Origin: Tethya wilhelma
Lineage: Eukaryota; Porifera; Demospongiae; Tethyida; Tethyidae
Assembly: GCA_964030475.1 (NCBI GenBank)
Contig: CAXIPT010000002.1
Span: 15,614,590-15,678,589 of the forward strand
Length of the DNA stretch: 64,000 nucleotides
Direction: 5' to 3'
Made by a program: the position numbers and the translations under genes. Shown one piece after another: positions 55,345 through 64,000 of this stretch. Below the pieces are notes generated by a model. It was not told the DNA's origin and made no database searches. It worked only from the letters and a program-made list of their open reading frames with translations. The number at the start of each line of letters is the position of its first letter. The first letter of the stretch is position 1.

Positions 55345-56404
55345 CTCGTATCTGCAGGTACCAGTCCCGTGTTCTGCTCATTCCATTTAACCTTCCAAGT
55401 GTAGGTCCCACTTGTCGTGAGGATCAAGCTGCATATGAACAGCTGGCATCATCATTTAAGAGCAATGCATACTCTGCACTGATTGGCTGGGTCATCCACC
55501 AAGAGATGGAAATGACTGACGATTAATCGGGTGCAGATGCTGTGCAAGACAAGATACGTGAAGCATTTGGGAGCAATTTTCGGGCACTCAATGGATGGAA
55601 AATTGCCCTTTATTTCACTATCAAGGTATTATACATATCATGCATTACATTTCTATCTTGAATTACTACTCATAACAATATGGTTGTTACAATGTTAATA
55701 ATTTATAGCTATTGGATACTGCTGTGTCAAACCCTGGTCAATGAAACGGTCGATTTCGTTCGAAACAAAGTTCCAGCTACATATTCCAGCTCTGCTTCCA
55801 AAATTTCTTACAACACATCGTCAAGAGTCACTCTTCCAGAGGACAACCCTGAAAGAGTTGCCAATGACACATCAAAAGATTTGATGAGAATTGGAAGCAG
55901 TCATTCACTATCACATGTACGTATACATTACAGTCAATCACTTAATCGAAGTGCATACCTATGACATCATACATAATATTGCAAGCAGGCTTATACATTA
56001 TACATTTTTTATCAATTATTATAGCGTCTCAACTTCATACGGACTGGAATGAAAGTTAACAGCTGAGATTCTCTTGTTGTTCACTTAAATGGTATAGAGT
56101 GTCATCCTGAGGTAGCCAAGATGAATGAGTTCCTACTCATAATGTCCCGGCCATCAACAAGGCTCTTCAACAGAGGCCAAACCTTTGTGTGTCAGTAGGC
56201 AGTTTATCTCGGGGCATGCTGAGATCTGGTGTGGAAAGTTCCATCATAACCAGTGAAAACAGTAGCAAACAACAGATCGCAACCTTTTATCTTGGAAAAA
56301 TGGGAGACATGAAGACCAATTTTGTTGACCGTAAATACGTTGATCATACATCCATATGCATTAAGTTAGTCTTACAAGTCCTGCTATTGAACTCTGAATT
56401 TTAG
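55345..56404 (+). pseudogene. Decayed multi-exon gene, family unrecognised
   Basis: Exon 1 (55345-55626) follows a TATCTGCAG acceptor and reads YQSRVLLIPFNLPSVGPTCR then SNAYSALIGWVIHQEMEM. A TAA interrupts at about 55525, and it goes on as REAFGSNFRALNGWKIALYF to a donor AAG|GTATTA. Exon 2 (from about 55709 after TTTATAG) reads LLDTAVSNPGQ, and after a frameshift ETVDFVRNKVPATYSSS..., to a GTACGT donor near 55918. A third segment (56025-56404) reads on with stops and ends VDRKYVDHTSICIK. The exon structure is plausible but broken. Element-derived is likely; no domain recognised. Confidence 0.4.
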
Positions 56405-56628
56405 CGTGCATTCCACGTCATTGTACTATACTAAATCTAGTGTACTTCCTTATACTTTTTGGTCAGTTCTGGTCACAAACAAAGAAGAAAACACCAATAA
56501 TTGGCATTCAGGATGAAATTCCTAAGGTTGTAACTGTATAACATTATAATCTGCTGATTGTCGCCAGTTCTAACTAACATTTCAAGCCACATGTGAAACT
56601 CAAGTTGAAACATTATTGAACAATGGAN

Positions 56629-57289
56629 GGCAAAATGAAAGACTCAATAAGGAGATTGTTAAATGCAGCCCATACAGGAAGAATTCTGCACACACTCTAA
56701 CAGCCATTCCATCTTGTTTGCGTTCTTTTTACGATTTAGGCTCCATTCCTGTGTCTCATTACATTTCCAATGTTTTTTTTTACTTGTAATTAATTAATTA
56801 GGTAGCCATGTTGCTGTGTTGCTATCGTAACCAAATTGATCGCTTTACCCATAAAAGTTAAAATTCCAAGTTTGGTATCTGGAGGCACATCTGGATCAGA
56901 GATATGATTCATTTTCCAAATAATGCACACTTTTTAGCTGTATCTCATTAACAATTCTTTACCAAACTTATCCATAAACGTATATGATATGGCAAACATC
57001 CTGACAAATTTTGGTTGCCATAGCAACACTTGAACTTGACCACCTAATTGATTATTCATGTTTCACTTGATGTCCATTAATTACAAAAATATTCGACATT
57101 TTTTGGTACCAAATTTGTAAACATGACAAGGAAAGGATGAAAATTAAGGATATGTAAAGCTATAAAGTGGGTTCTTGTTACGTGCAATTTTGATACATTA
57201 TTGTTTGACCCAGCCTTAACTGCACAGAGTAAGCTAACTGTTTGGCTCTCTCTCTTTCTAAAAACATGGCCTAATACCATTGCTAAAGT
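56629..57289. other. Half hairpin MITE after an N, then spacer
   Basis: Right after the N at 56628 and a short stretch, 56665-56785 is the 3' half of the hairpin family (GCACACACTCTAACAGCCAT then TCTCATTACATTTCCAATG). The other half is missing, so the hairpin may have been lost in assembly. The remainder is AT-rich without a gene. Confidence 0.65.
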
Positions 57290-57740
57290 TCCAATGCCAA
57301 TCCTTCGAATTTCTCCATCTTCTTATTATTATTCTATGTTTGCAAGACTTTTCTTGGAGACTGCTCACTTTTAGAAGCTGATTCTTGACCAAATAAACCT
57401 GTTATCTTTGTCTTCAGTCGCCATTGCCATCAGTTTTCATGGCTCTATATACAAGGCGAAAAGTGCCTTGTCTGTATGGCCACCATTAATTTCTACATAC
57501 CATACTCATGCATAATTCATGAGCAATCGGGAAATTTAAATTGACGACCCTTTCCACACACAAAGTGTCGGTTATATGGAATTCGCCTGGAACTCTATTG
57601 TGATACCTGGTTGCTCTTGTTAGGTGGTGAATACTTTCTTAAATTATCATCATAGCAACACAAGTAAATCTTATGATAGAACTCCTGCCTCCAAATGACT
57701 GAGATATGTGTTTCAGTTCAGTTTCAAGCAGACTATATAG
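57290..57740 (-). repeat. Inverted copy of the interspersed body repeat
   Basis: Minus-strand copy of the body seen at 14620-15060 and 36035-36600, including CAAGGCGAAAAGTGCC-like and GGTTGCTCTTG blocks and the GAAGAAGA end as TTCTTATTATT. No gene. Confidence 0.75.
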
Positions 57741-59049
57741 TTGAGCACACAAACTCAAATGCAATTTGTAGAATTATGTGAGTAAGATGAACACGAAGCT
57801 TGCCCATAAGATCTCGGTGCACATGAAGTTGGTTGCATTGATCTAATTGTTAAATCAGGGTGCAAGCTTGTATTAGCTTATGGCTATTCATGTATCCTAT
57901 GTACAACTTGTATGTAGATGAATTGTTATAGATAAAAAAAATTTGAAAACAAATCTTGTCATTTCCTTGGAATACTCCTCTGTCATTTCTCTCCTCAGCT
58001 AACATCTTCAGAGAGTAAATTTAAAGATAGGCAAGAAAATGCTTCTATACTAAGATTCATAAGAGCTTGCATAAAAATTTTTTTGTTCATTTACTATGGG
58101 ATTACCATGAGATGTTTGTCATCCATTGACCTGTATATGGTAGGTGAAACTGCTTTTGAGACTGCATTTAATGTGAATAATTATGAACATTCATACTGTG
58201 GAAGAACTTGAAACAAAATGGCTGTTTCTTCTATACTTTAGTAAAAGAAAAACAAAAAAGAAAGCCAATATGCATAGCTACTATACTAATTTTGTCGTGA
58301 TATGCCTTTTATGTTTTAGTAAAGTCGATTGAGCTCACTTTCACCAAATTTAATTCGCGCCAAAATAACCAGCTAATACAGTGTCTAAGTATAGTTTAAT
58401 ACGTGCATATTTTGAGTTACAAGATAAGTTTTCTTACAAGGTTGGTTTTCTGAGCGAGGTCGGTTTGAGCTGAAATTGTAGGGGATTAATCTATACAGCT
58501 ATATTATTTAGAGTATGCAAGTCAATTTTATGTGAGTTGGTTGCAATGGTATATAGCTAGTTAAAGTTCAGTTGTCACGAATCTGTATCTATGTACATTA
58601 CATTGTTAGTCATATCTGGGAGTTAAAAGTTACTATAGGCAAAAAATGGTCTGTGTTCTCTGTCTAAAATGCTAAAGTAGTAATGCTAAGTATATTGATG
58701 TAAATTGGTATGTATCTCATATTCAGTTAGAAGGGCATTATTGTATGTGTATTACAAGAAAACAAAATAACAAATAGAACATTTTGCATGATCATAACAC
58801 ACCCAAAGAAATCTTGCTTTCGAAATCATACAGTTTCAGCCTGTCTTGATAGGATGAGAAAGATCAGGAAAAAAATATAAATGGTCAAGGTTTGTCAGAA
58901 AAAGGGTTCTTGTTTTTGTGAACTGACAACTTCGACTTTTGGTCATGAAGCTTGAAAAGTCAGTAATTAACTAAGTTTCCATTCAATGTAGCTCCAAGTA
59001 CCTACAATCTGTGAACAAAAATAAGTGGCACTATAATTACATGATTACT
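57741..59049. other. AT-rich spacer, nothing recognised
   Basis: 1.3 kb without coding sense on either strand and without repeats matching the rest of the window. Confidence 0.45.
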
Positions 59050-59588
59050 TTAGAGTTATTTCAGTGCACACAACTCAATTCTATGCACAGCTTCCCAAAA
59101 TGGTTCAAACAACAATTCTCCTTGTAACTTTGATGTGCCTAGCTTGTCAAACAGTCCTCTTACCATGAAAACACTAACTGTTTTGCCAATCTAGGTGGCT
59201 GCAGAGACCAAGATGATAGAGCTTCTTTGAATTCATCTAATACTTCACCCAAGTTGCCAAAACTAATCAATTGTCCACTTCCCCTGTCATATACAAGTCT
59301 TCACAAATTTGCATCTCATCCAAGAACAGCAATACATACTTGTTTCTTCTGTCATGGTCAATGATTTAGCTGCTCTCACCAACATGATATCAGTATCTGT
59401 GGAGAAAGCTGGGTGAGCATTAGTAAAGGAGTGCAGTCCCAAAGAGTTCATTGTGAGGGCAATGTCAATACAATTGATTCTTGTAGTGCCTCATATGAAT
59501 GTGACCTGATGTAAAGGCACCACTGTATTATCAATGGATGCCACCTCAATCCTCTATTGTCATCCTTTACTGCAGCTTCCACTTGTTG
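59050..59588 (-). pseudogene. P-element/THAP9-like transposase fragment
   Basis: P-superfamily transposases cut DNA with an RNase H-like core. On minus, after an acceptor-like TTGGTAG, the sequence reads VEAAVKDDNRGLRWHPLIIQ and WCLYIRSHSYEALQESI. It then gives LPSQ with a TGA where the family usually has Arg, and YVLLFLDEMQICED, which holds the first catalytic Asp region (DEM). A one-base frameshift leads to VYDRGSGQLISFGNLGEVLD, and another to MVRGLFDKLG and ELLFEPFWEAV. The motif order (RWHP, LPSQ-TL, DEM, NLGEV, FWEAV) is that of the P/THAP9 family. Three or more lesions mark it as a relic; the N-terminal THAP domain is not seen. Confidence 0.75.
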
Positions 59589-60365
59589 CTACCAAGTTGC
59601 TTCAAGTGAAAAAAAACAATCACACTATAATTGGCTGCGTGCAAGATGATTTATGTTGTATTTTACTTACTCTGAAAGAATGATGAACCTTCCTGTTTTG
59701 TTGGGAGTGGTAAGTGAAACATGTTCAAAATGTAGGCTAAGTTTTGAGAAGTTTTTAGAAAGTTGAATTACTTTCAGTGGTGGCATGTGTCATATTATAA
59801 ACACTAATGTTAGCTGCAAGAGTTGCAAGGGCTAATGTGTAAAAGAGAAGAATAAAAAAGATGAAAGTTGTGACTGTACTTCACAAGAATTTGATCCAAC
59901 ATCTATTTGTGGGAGACCTGTGTCTGCAGATCTTTCTTGTCTGGTATAAAAGGTATATTGTAGCAGTGTTTTCATAGTAAAAGTATTATCATTTCTTTAG
60001 ATCCAGTTGTAAGGTTCTTGCTATGTTCATTATATGCCATAGTACCCTGACCACAGGGCACTATAGATAGCCAAAGGGGGCATGTTCATAATTCGCACGT
60101 AATCATGATAAATAAATTTATAACTAAGCTTTAAACGTGAGGTGATACTTAATGATGCTATTGAACACTAGTTGACTGAAATGTGGTAAGCAGCATTACT
60201 GATGCTTTTTGATTTATGTGCTTACTGTACAGTTGTTAAAACTCATCGTTGGCATATTTGGCAAACTACAAAGGTTATTATAGGCTTTCAATATTTTGTA
60301 GTTCCTTGTTAAAGGTAGTTTCTTTGCTGGAAGTTTAAATGTTACTAACTGCTCTTTCTTGCTTG
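59589..60365. other. Spacer between two transposase relics
   Basis: No recognisable coding sense. May include decayed intron or flank of the P-like element. Confidence 0.4.
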
Positions 60366-60897
60366 TCAGTAGTATATTAATACATCCGAATGCACTCCGA
60401 GGATCGATGTCCAGTCCTCTCTTGTATAATTTTTTTCTGGTACTCCAGCACTATACAAGTCAGTTGCTCCTGTTGCTCTCAAGCTGTGATTGTTTTTTTT
60501 GCCGCTTATTTTGGCTTTAACCACCTTGTTTTTGAGTTTCAGTTGAGCTATAACTCCAGATTGATTCTTCGAGGAATTTTCAGTGTATATGTATCCATTT
60601 TCCACTCTCTGTAACTGAGATAGTGTGAGATTTCTGTGTTCTATACCACCCCTCAAGCAAAACACTTTCCCATTGTAGCTGCTTTTTGTAGTGATACAGG
60701 ATAATTTATTTTGTTCCGAAAACTCCTCTGCTCCACAACAGATTCTCCTCTTCCTTTGAAATTGGTTCTGCTGAGTGCTTTTCAGCTCCAACTCCTTCAG
60801 CTCTCAAATTTTGGTATACTAAATCGATGGTTCGATGCAATGTTTGAAAACGAGGGTCATTTTTAGCAAGTATAATTGGACACTTGTGTTGTGTCAA
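60366..60897 (-). pseudogene. Crypton-like tyrosine recombinase fragment
   Basis: Crypton elements move with a tyrosine recombinase, and the same domain survives in host genes such as KIAA1958. The minus frame starts ILAKNDPRFQTLHRTIDLVY and KEEENLLWSRGVFG. After a frameshift it reads NGKVFCLRGGIEHRNLTLSQ and later NNHSLRATGATDLYSAGVPE, holding the H-x-L-R box. An A-run frameshift near 60435 follows. In the next frame the end reads IQERTGHRSSECIRMY to TAA, giving the GHR box and the nucleophile-position Tyr. The segment between the two boxes is shorter than usual, so there is also an internal deletion. Confidence 0.7.
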
Positions 60898-60957
60898 TAC
60901 CTCTCATGTACCATAGTAATCCAGAAAGAATTCCTTGAATAGAAGATGGAGGAAAGA

Positions 60958-61122
60958 GGAATTAATGGCCAAATCGTATTAAAAAGTGAACAAACAAGAT
61001 AGAAATGGTTGTCAGTTAACTGAGCAGACACATAGGATAAACTCCTATCTTGTTTGCTCACTTTTTTTTTACAATTTAACCATTCCTATGTTCTTATTAC
61101 ATTTTTAATGCTTTTTATATTT
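60958..61122. repeat. Short hairpin MITE copy
   Basis: Arms AATGGCCAAATCGTATTAAA with GAACAAACAAGATAG and complement. A reduced relative of the 33178 family. Confidence 0.7.
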
Positions 61123-61290
61123 GTCAGAAGTATCTATATATGAGCCTATGAGCATCATTAATGTTTATTTTTGATGCCCACCCACTCAAAATACAACCAC
61201 CTTGAAAGGCATTTACTTTCTTCACAAAAAAAGGGTTCAAGTACATTGAAGCACCACGTTGTAACTACTGCTAACTTTTAAAATTTCTTT

Positions 61291-61687
61291 CAGGGTCAGT
61301 GTTATCATTTGGTAGTTTGTACGTCTAAAGATGAGGTGTGCAGTAAACATATCGAGAAACACTTCAACACCATACCTCATGCATATGGTATGTATATAGC
61401 TGTATAACTGCCCTTATCACATCTCTCATAGACTACTTTCAGTTCTGCAGGTCTGTCAGCTTGTAGTTGATCAGAGAGATGTAAGATAACTTAAGTCTGG
61501 GGGTAGAATTTGATTAGCAGTTTTCTTTATAGTTTTTCAATGTAGGTGTTGTATATTATTGTTGGAAAGTCTCATTATCTTGTATTCTTTCCGTATGAAC
61601 GGGAAGAGTTTTTATTAAAGCAACAAGTTTTTAACTCTGTAGAACCAGAAGTCAAATCTGTAAATGTATTACCATGCTGCCCACATT
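61291..61687 (+). pseudogene. Two coding-like exon fragments, unrecognised
   Basis: 61291-61387 follows TTTCTTTCAG and reads CYHLVVCTSKDEVCSKHIEK to a GTATGT donor. 61546-61687 follows CAATGTAG and reads VLYIIVGKSHYLVFFPYERE then EFLLKQQVFNSVEPEVK to TAA. The phases do not match across the intron as I read it, so at least one lesion is present. No family recognised. Confidence 0.3.
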
Positions 61688-61691
61688 AATA

Positions 61692-62354
61692 CAGAATTAG
61701 ACCAAAGAAGCACTAAACAAAGCAATAAATACTGTTGTTGTCCACAATACAAACATCAGAAAAGCCTCAGTACTGCATGGAGTGCCCAAAAGTACACTGG
61801 CTGAGGGACAGAATTAATGATAAAGTTCTAGGAGGAAGCCATTTTAGTGGATACTCAACAGATGAAGAAGAGAAGGATATATTAAAATTTATGCTAGGGT
61901 GATTGTCCAGCTCATTATTTTGACCTTTTGGAGGAGATCATGTTGGTCACTGATAAGGTCAATGAGATGGAGGTTTTTGATCCTGTCTTGTGAATAGTTT
62001 TTGAAGGTTTTGGTGCAAGGGTGAAAGCCACTTTCATCCATGTTGAAGATCTGATATGGACAGTCTGCAACACCACACGACAGCAAGACTAATTAACGGA
62101 GAAATTCCAGGCAGAGTCTTTGGACTTAAGGTTGGTATCTTTTCCAAGAATGGTTCAAATGACACTTTCTCACACACACACACACAGACACACACACACA
62201 CAGACACAGACACACGCGCACACACACACACAAACTCACTTCTAGGTGTCAGCATATCCACCATTGTTTTGAATCCAAGACTTCTGTACTTCTTCTTGGC
62301 TTCAGATTTTATCCTTAGGACAAATAATGGCCTTGTATAGCCCTGTGTTTGCAT
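61692..62354. pseudogene. pogo/Tigger-like transposase split by an inversion
   Basis: On plus (61692-61902): ALNKAINTVVVHNTNIRKAS and VLHGVPKSTL, a Psq-type helix-turn-helix, then after a one-base shift DRINDKVLGG and TDEEEKDILKFMLG, as in pogo-family N-termini. On minus (62354 down to 61903): GYTRPLFVLRIKSEAKKKYR, then FEPFLEKIPTLSPKTLPGIS and IFNMDESGF, the first catalytic Asp of the DDE domain. The two halves are on opposite strands and meet near 61902, as expected if about 460 bp had been inverted in place. A CA microsatellite interrupts the second half. Confidence 0.55.
62168..62232. repeat. CA/GT microsatellite
   Basis: CACACACA runs with interspersed GACAC and GCGC units, inside the pogo-like relic. 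Confidence 0.95.
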
Positions 62355-63188
62355 GTAGTTGAATTCACCATTTGAGACAAAACTTACACATTAACCATGT
62401 CATGTAGCAGCAAAAGAGAAAGTGTTGATTTTTATACTTCCACTAAACACTTAAATCAACCCTTGAATAAGGGTGTATTTGCTTCCTTAAACTTGAAAGA
62501 AAGTCTGTCATACCTGTAAGACTGACATCTCTGGAATGGTTGTCCAAAGATATCTTTTCCAAGCTTTTCTATGCTGCATGGTGATTACATCATATAAATT
62601 GCGTTGTAGATATTACTTTATTCTTCATGCAATACTAGTGATCAAGGACAGCAAACTGGAAGCAGTGAAGGCCAACGTAGTAGTAACTACTGATATCTTG
62701 ACTTATATTTGAGAATGGAAGTGTGCTGTTATTGATCTATAGTTGATTACATCCAGAGATTGAGATTGAAGATTGTAGCTAATGGATACATTCCTTCATG
62801 GGATTTGAAGGGAGTCCCTTTTCATACTTACATGTATGTTCCTGAGATATACCCCATCACCCAGTTCATGAAAGGGATGATCATGCTAACATCATGAAGG
62901 TAAATTGCCAAATATCTAAGCTCTTGCTTCTATAATACCATTTGTTATGTTAACAAACATAGCTTATTTGTACATACTTTCACTTGTACTGAACATTATT
63001 GTAGTTGCTATGGTTTCTGTGTAGGTATGATAATTAGTTAATTTACTGTAAATGTATGAATTGTAGCCTCACTATTGTTTGTCTTTCATTTTGTCTAGAC
63101 AATACCTTTTGTCCTTGTAAGGAGGCCCTGTCTCTTATGTTCCTCTTAGTTTTGCATTTTAACTCACTTGTTGCTCTTTGCAATTTAT
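62355..63188. other. Spacer with a weak coding remnant
   Basis: Near 62735-62900 plus frames read YIPSWDLKGVPFHTYMYVPE and, shifted, HPVHERDDHANIMK, which looks like a decayed element protein. Family unknown. Nothing else recognised. Confidence 0.25.
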
Positions 63189-63208
63189 GTTTAAACGAGG
63201 AGGTCGCG

Positions 63209-63215
63209 TATAAAA
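63209..63215 (+). promoter_or_regulatory. TATA box of the rightmost gene
   Basis: TATAAAA followed by GGGGCGTGGCC, in a locally GC-richer stretch, about 350 bp before a signal-peptide ATG. The start of transcription would fall near 63240. A short upstream frame (ATGGCGTCG, 11 codons) begins at 63251. Confidence 0.5.
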
Positions 63216-63562
63216 GGGGCGTGGCCGGCCACAAATTCGCGACGTCAGAAAATGGCGTCGGAATTTTTTACTTTAGAAAATTGGTAACTAAGCAAGGGAC
63301 TTACTCGCACGGGTCTTACACTGTGTTTTACTGAGTTTTACTAACCAAAACAGCTGCACAAACTTAGAGCGATACAGAGAGCGCCACAAATGAACAATTG
63401 CTGCAGTTTTTGAAGAAAACTACGTGTATTTTGAGAAAGAAGCGTTCTTTTACCATGCCAGGGAATAAACTTCTCGAGTGAAAGTGAAAAGGACTTGTTT
63501 TTGCGTGTCTGAAGATTGATAGGACCGTCAATGACGCCCAGAGTTTCTCAAAGTCTCAAAAA

Positions 63563-63655
63563 ATGAAGCTTGCACTGCTGCTTGTAGCTGCTATAAATAT
63601 TTGGAGTCAGTCCATTGGTTCTGAGCCATCTAGTGGTTCTATTTCTCAAGCTCAG
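63563..63655 (+). CDS. First exon of a probable secreted protein
   Basis: ATG at 63563 (context AAAAAATGA) opens MKLALLLVAAINIWSQSIG followed by SEPSSGSISQAQ. It has a charged start, a hydrophobic core of about 12 residues and small residues near a possible cleavage site after SIG, so a signal peptide. After 31 codons a donor CAG|GTCAGT follows in phase 0, and the frame beyond it loses sense. With the TATA box upstream this fits exon 1 of a host gene continuing beyond the window. The Ser-rich mature start gives no family. Confidence 0.45.
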
Positions 63656-64000
63656 GTCAGTACTTACAGAGTTAGAAAACAAAATACACACTTTTTTAGT
63701 GTAACAGTTGTTATATGTGTGGTAGGAGTATATACAGGTGGTGTTGATGGCCGAATGGTGAGGGTCAGGATATGTCGATGGTGGCTGTGTCTGCAAGACC
63801 CCTGTGTTAGTGTACTGTCGTTATGATTTCGTGGTCAGTCTGACAGGTGCAGCAGAGTCTTATCTGTGCTCCAAGTTATTAGAAGTTTACACCTGTAGTT
63901 TGTGACAAGTAAGTGGTCTATTTACTGTACGTATGTGTGTACATGTGATAATAGCGGAGTCGTGTCGTACAAACACAGGTACATGTGATTTTCTTGACCA

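Noticed and set aside
1..64000. tRNA and rRNA genes
   Set aside because: I looked for the T-loop GGTTCGAATCC type box and rRNA-like stretches and saw none convincing. A dedicated covariance-model search would be decisive.

Overview
This window is eukaryotic and animal-like: short GT-AG introns (69 bp at 34206-34274, 97 bp at 49282-49378), a TATA box with a signal-peptide first exon at the right end, AT-rich sequence, and almost wall-to-wall transposable elements. The mix of element families (Helentron with OTU and endonuclease domains, Harbinger, KDZ-like, P/THAP9-like, Crypton-like, pogo-like, Ty3/Gypsy) fits an early-branching marine invertebrate. A demosponge is my best guess, but that is inference. 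No bacterial operons, tRNA, rRNA or CRISPR were seen.

Layout. 1-4.8 kb: a foldback element (463-1752) and a degenerate two-gene Harbinger element (2154-4811). 4.8-7.0 kb: two short non-autonomous Helentrons flanking a 34-bp minisatellite. 7.7-11.0 kb: a 3.3-kb inverted repeat whose arms carry a TGCCCA-rich minisatellite. 12.2-16 kb: MITEs and interspersed repeats. 16.07-19.87 kb: an element with about 470-bp inverted termini and a decayed, unrecognised transposase-like gene. 19.87-31.40 kb: a nearly complete 11.5-kb Helentron on the minus strand. It carries a zinc-ribbon/repeat N-terminus, a DUF6570-like region, an OTU protease, a HUH Rep, a PIF1 helicase and an AP-type endonuclease, with an RPA-like OB-fold gene on the opposite strand near its 3' end. 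31.5-40 kb: nested MITEs, a KDZ-like gene fragment, a 2.6-kb foldback element with a 6-bp target duplication and a hAT-like element with an 8-bp duplication. 40.3-44.5 kb: a Ty3/Gypsy element truncated in RNase H. 44.5-47.5 kb: the 5' part of a second Helentron. 47.5-49.4 kb: fragments of unrecognised genes. 49.9-53.06 kb: a non-autonomous Helentron that appears to have captured a spliced Gag-like gene. 53-63 kb: AT-rich sequence with remnants of P-element, Crypton and pogo transposases. 63.2-63.7 kb: a probable host promoter and first exon.

How the pieces relate. The Helentron family ties the window together. The autonomous copy, the truncated second copy and four short copies share the 5' end AAGCCTCGGCG. 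The autonomous and short copies also share a 3' end made of an inverted GCCGAGG block, a small hairpin and CTTTCAT or a close variant. Three TA-targeted inverted-repeat elements have landed inside Rep reading frames. For two of them the other Helentron copy supplies the empty site, so the target duplications can be read directly. Almost every transposase gene here carries stops or frameshifts, so this is largely a graveyard. The clearest candidates for host coding sequence are the first exon at 63563 and the terminal exons at 49219-49443.

Assembly caution. Six single N bases occur (9707, 30789, 44531, 47503, 49149, 56628). At least four of them (30789, 44531, 47503, 49149) sit exactly where homology switches abruptly, so adjacency across an N should not be trusted.
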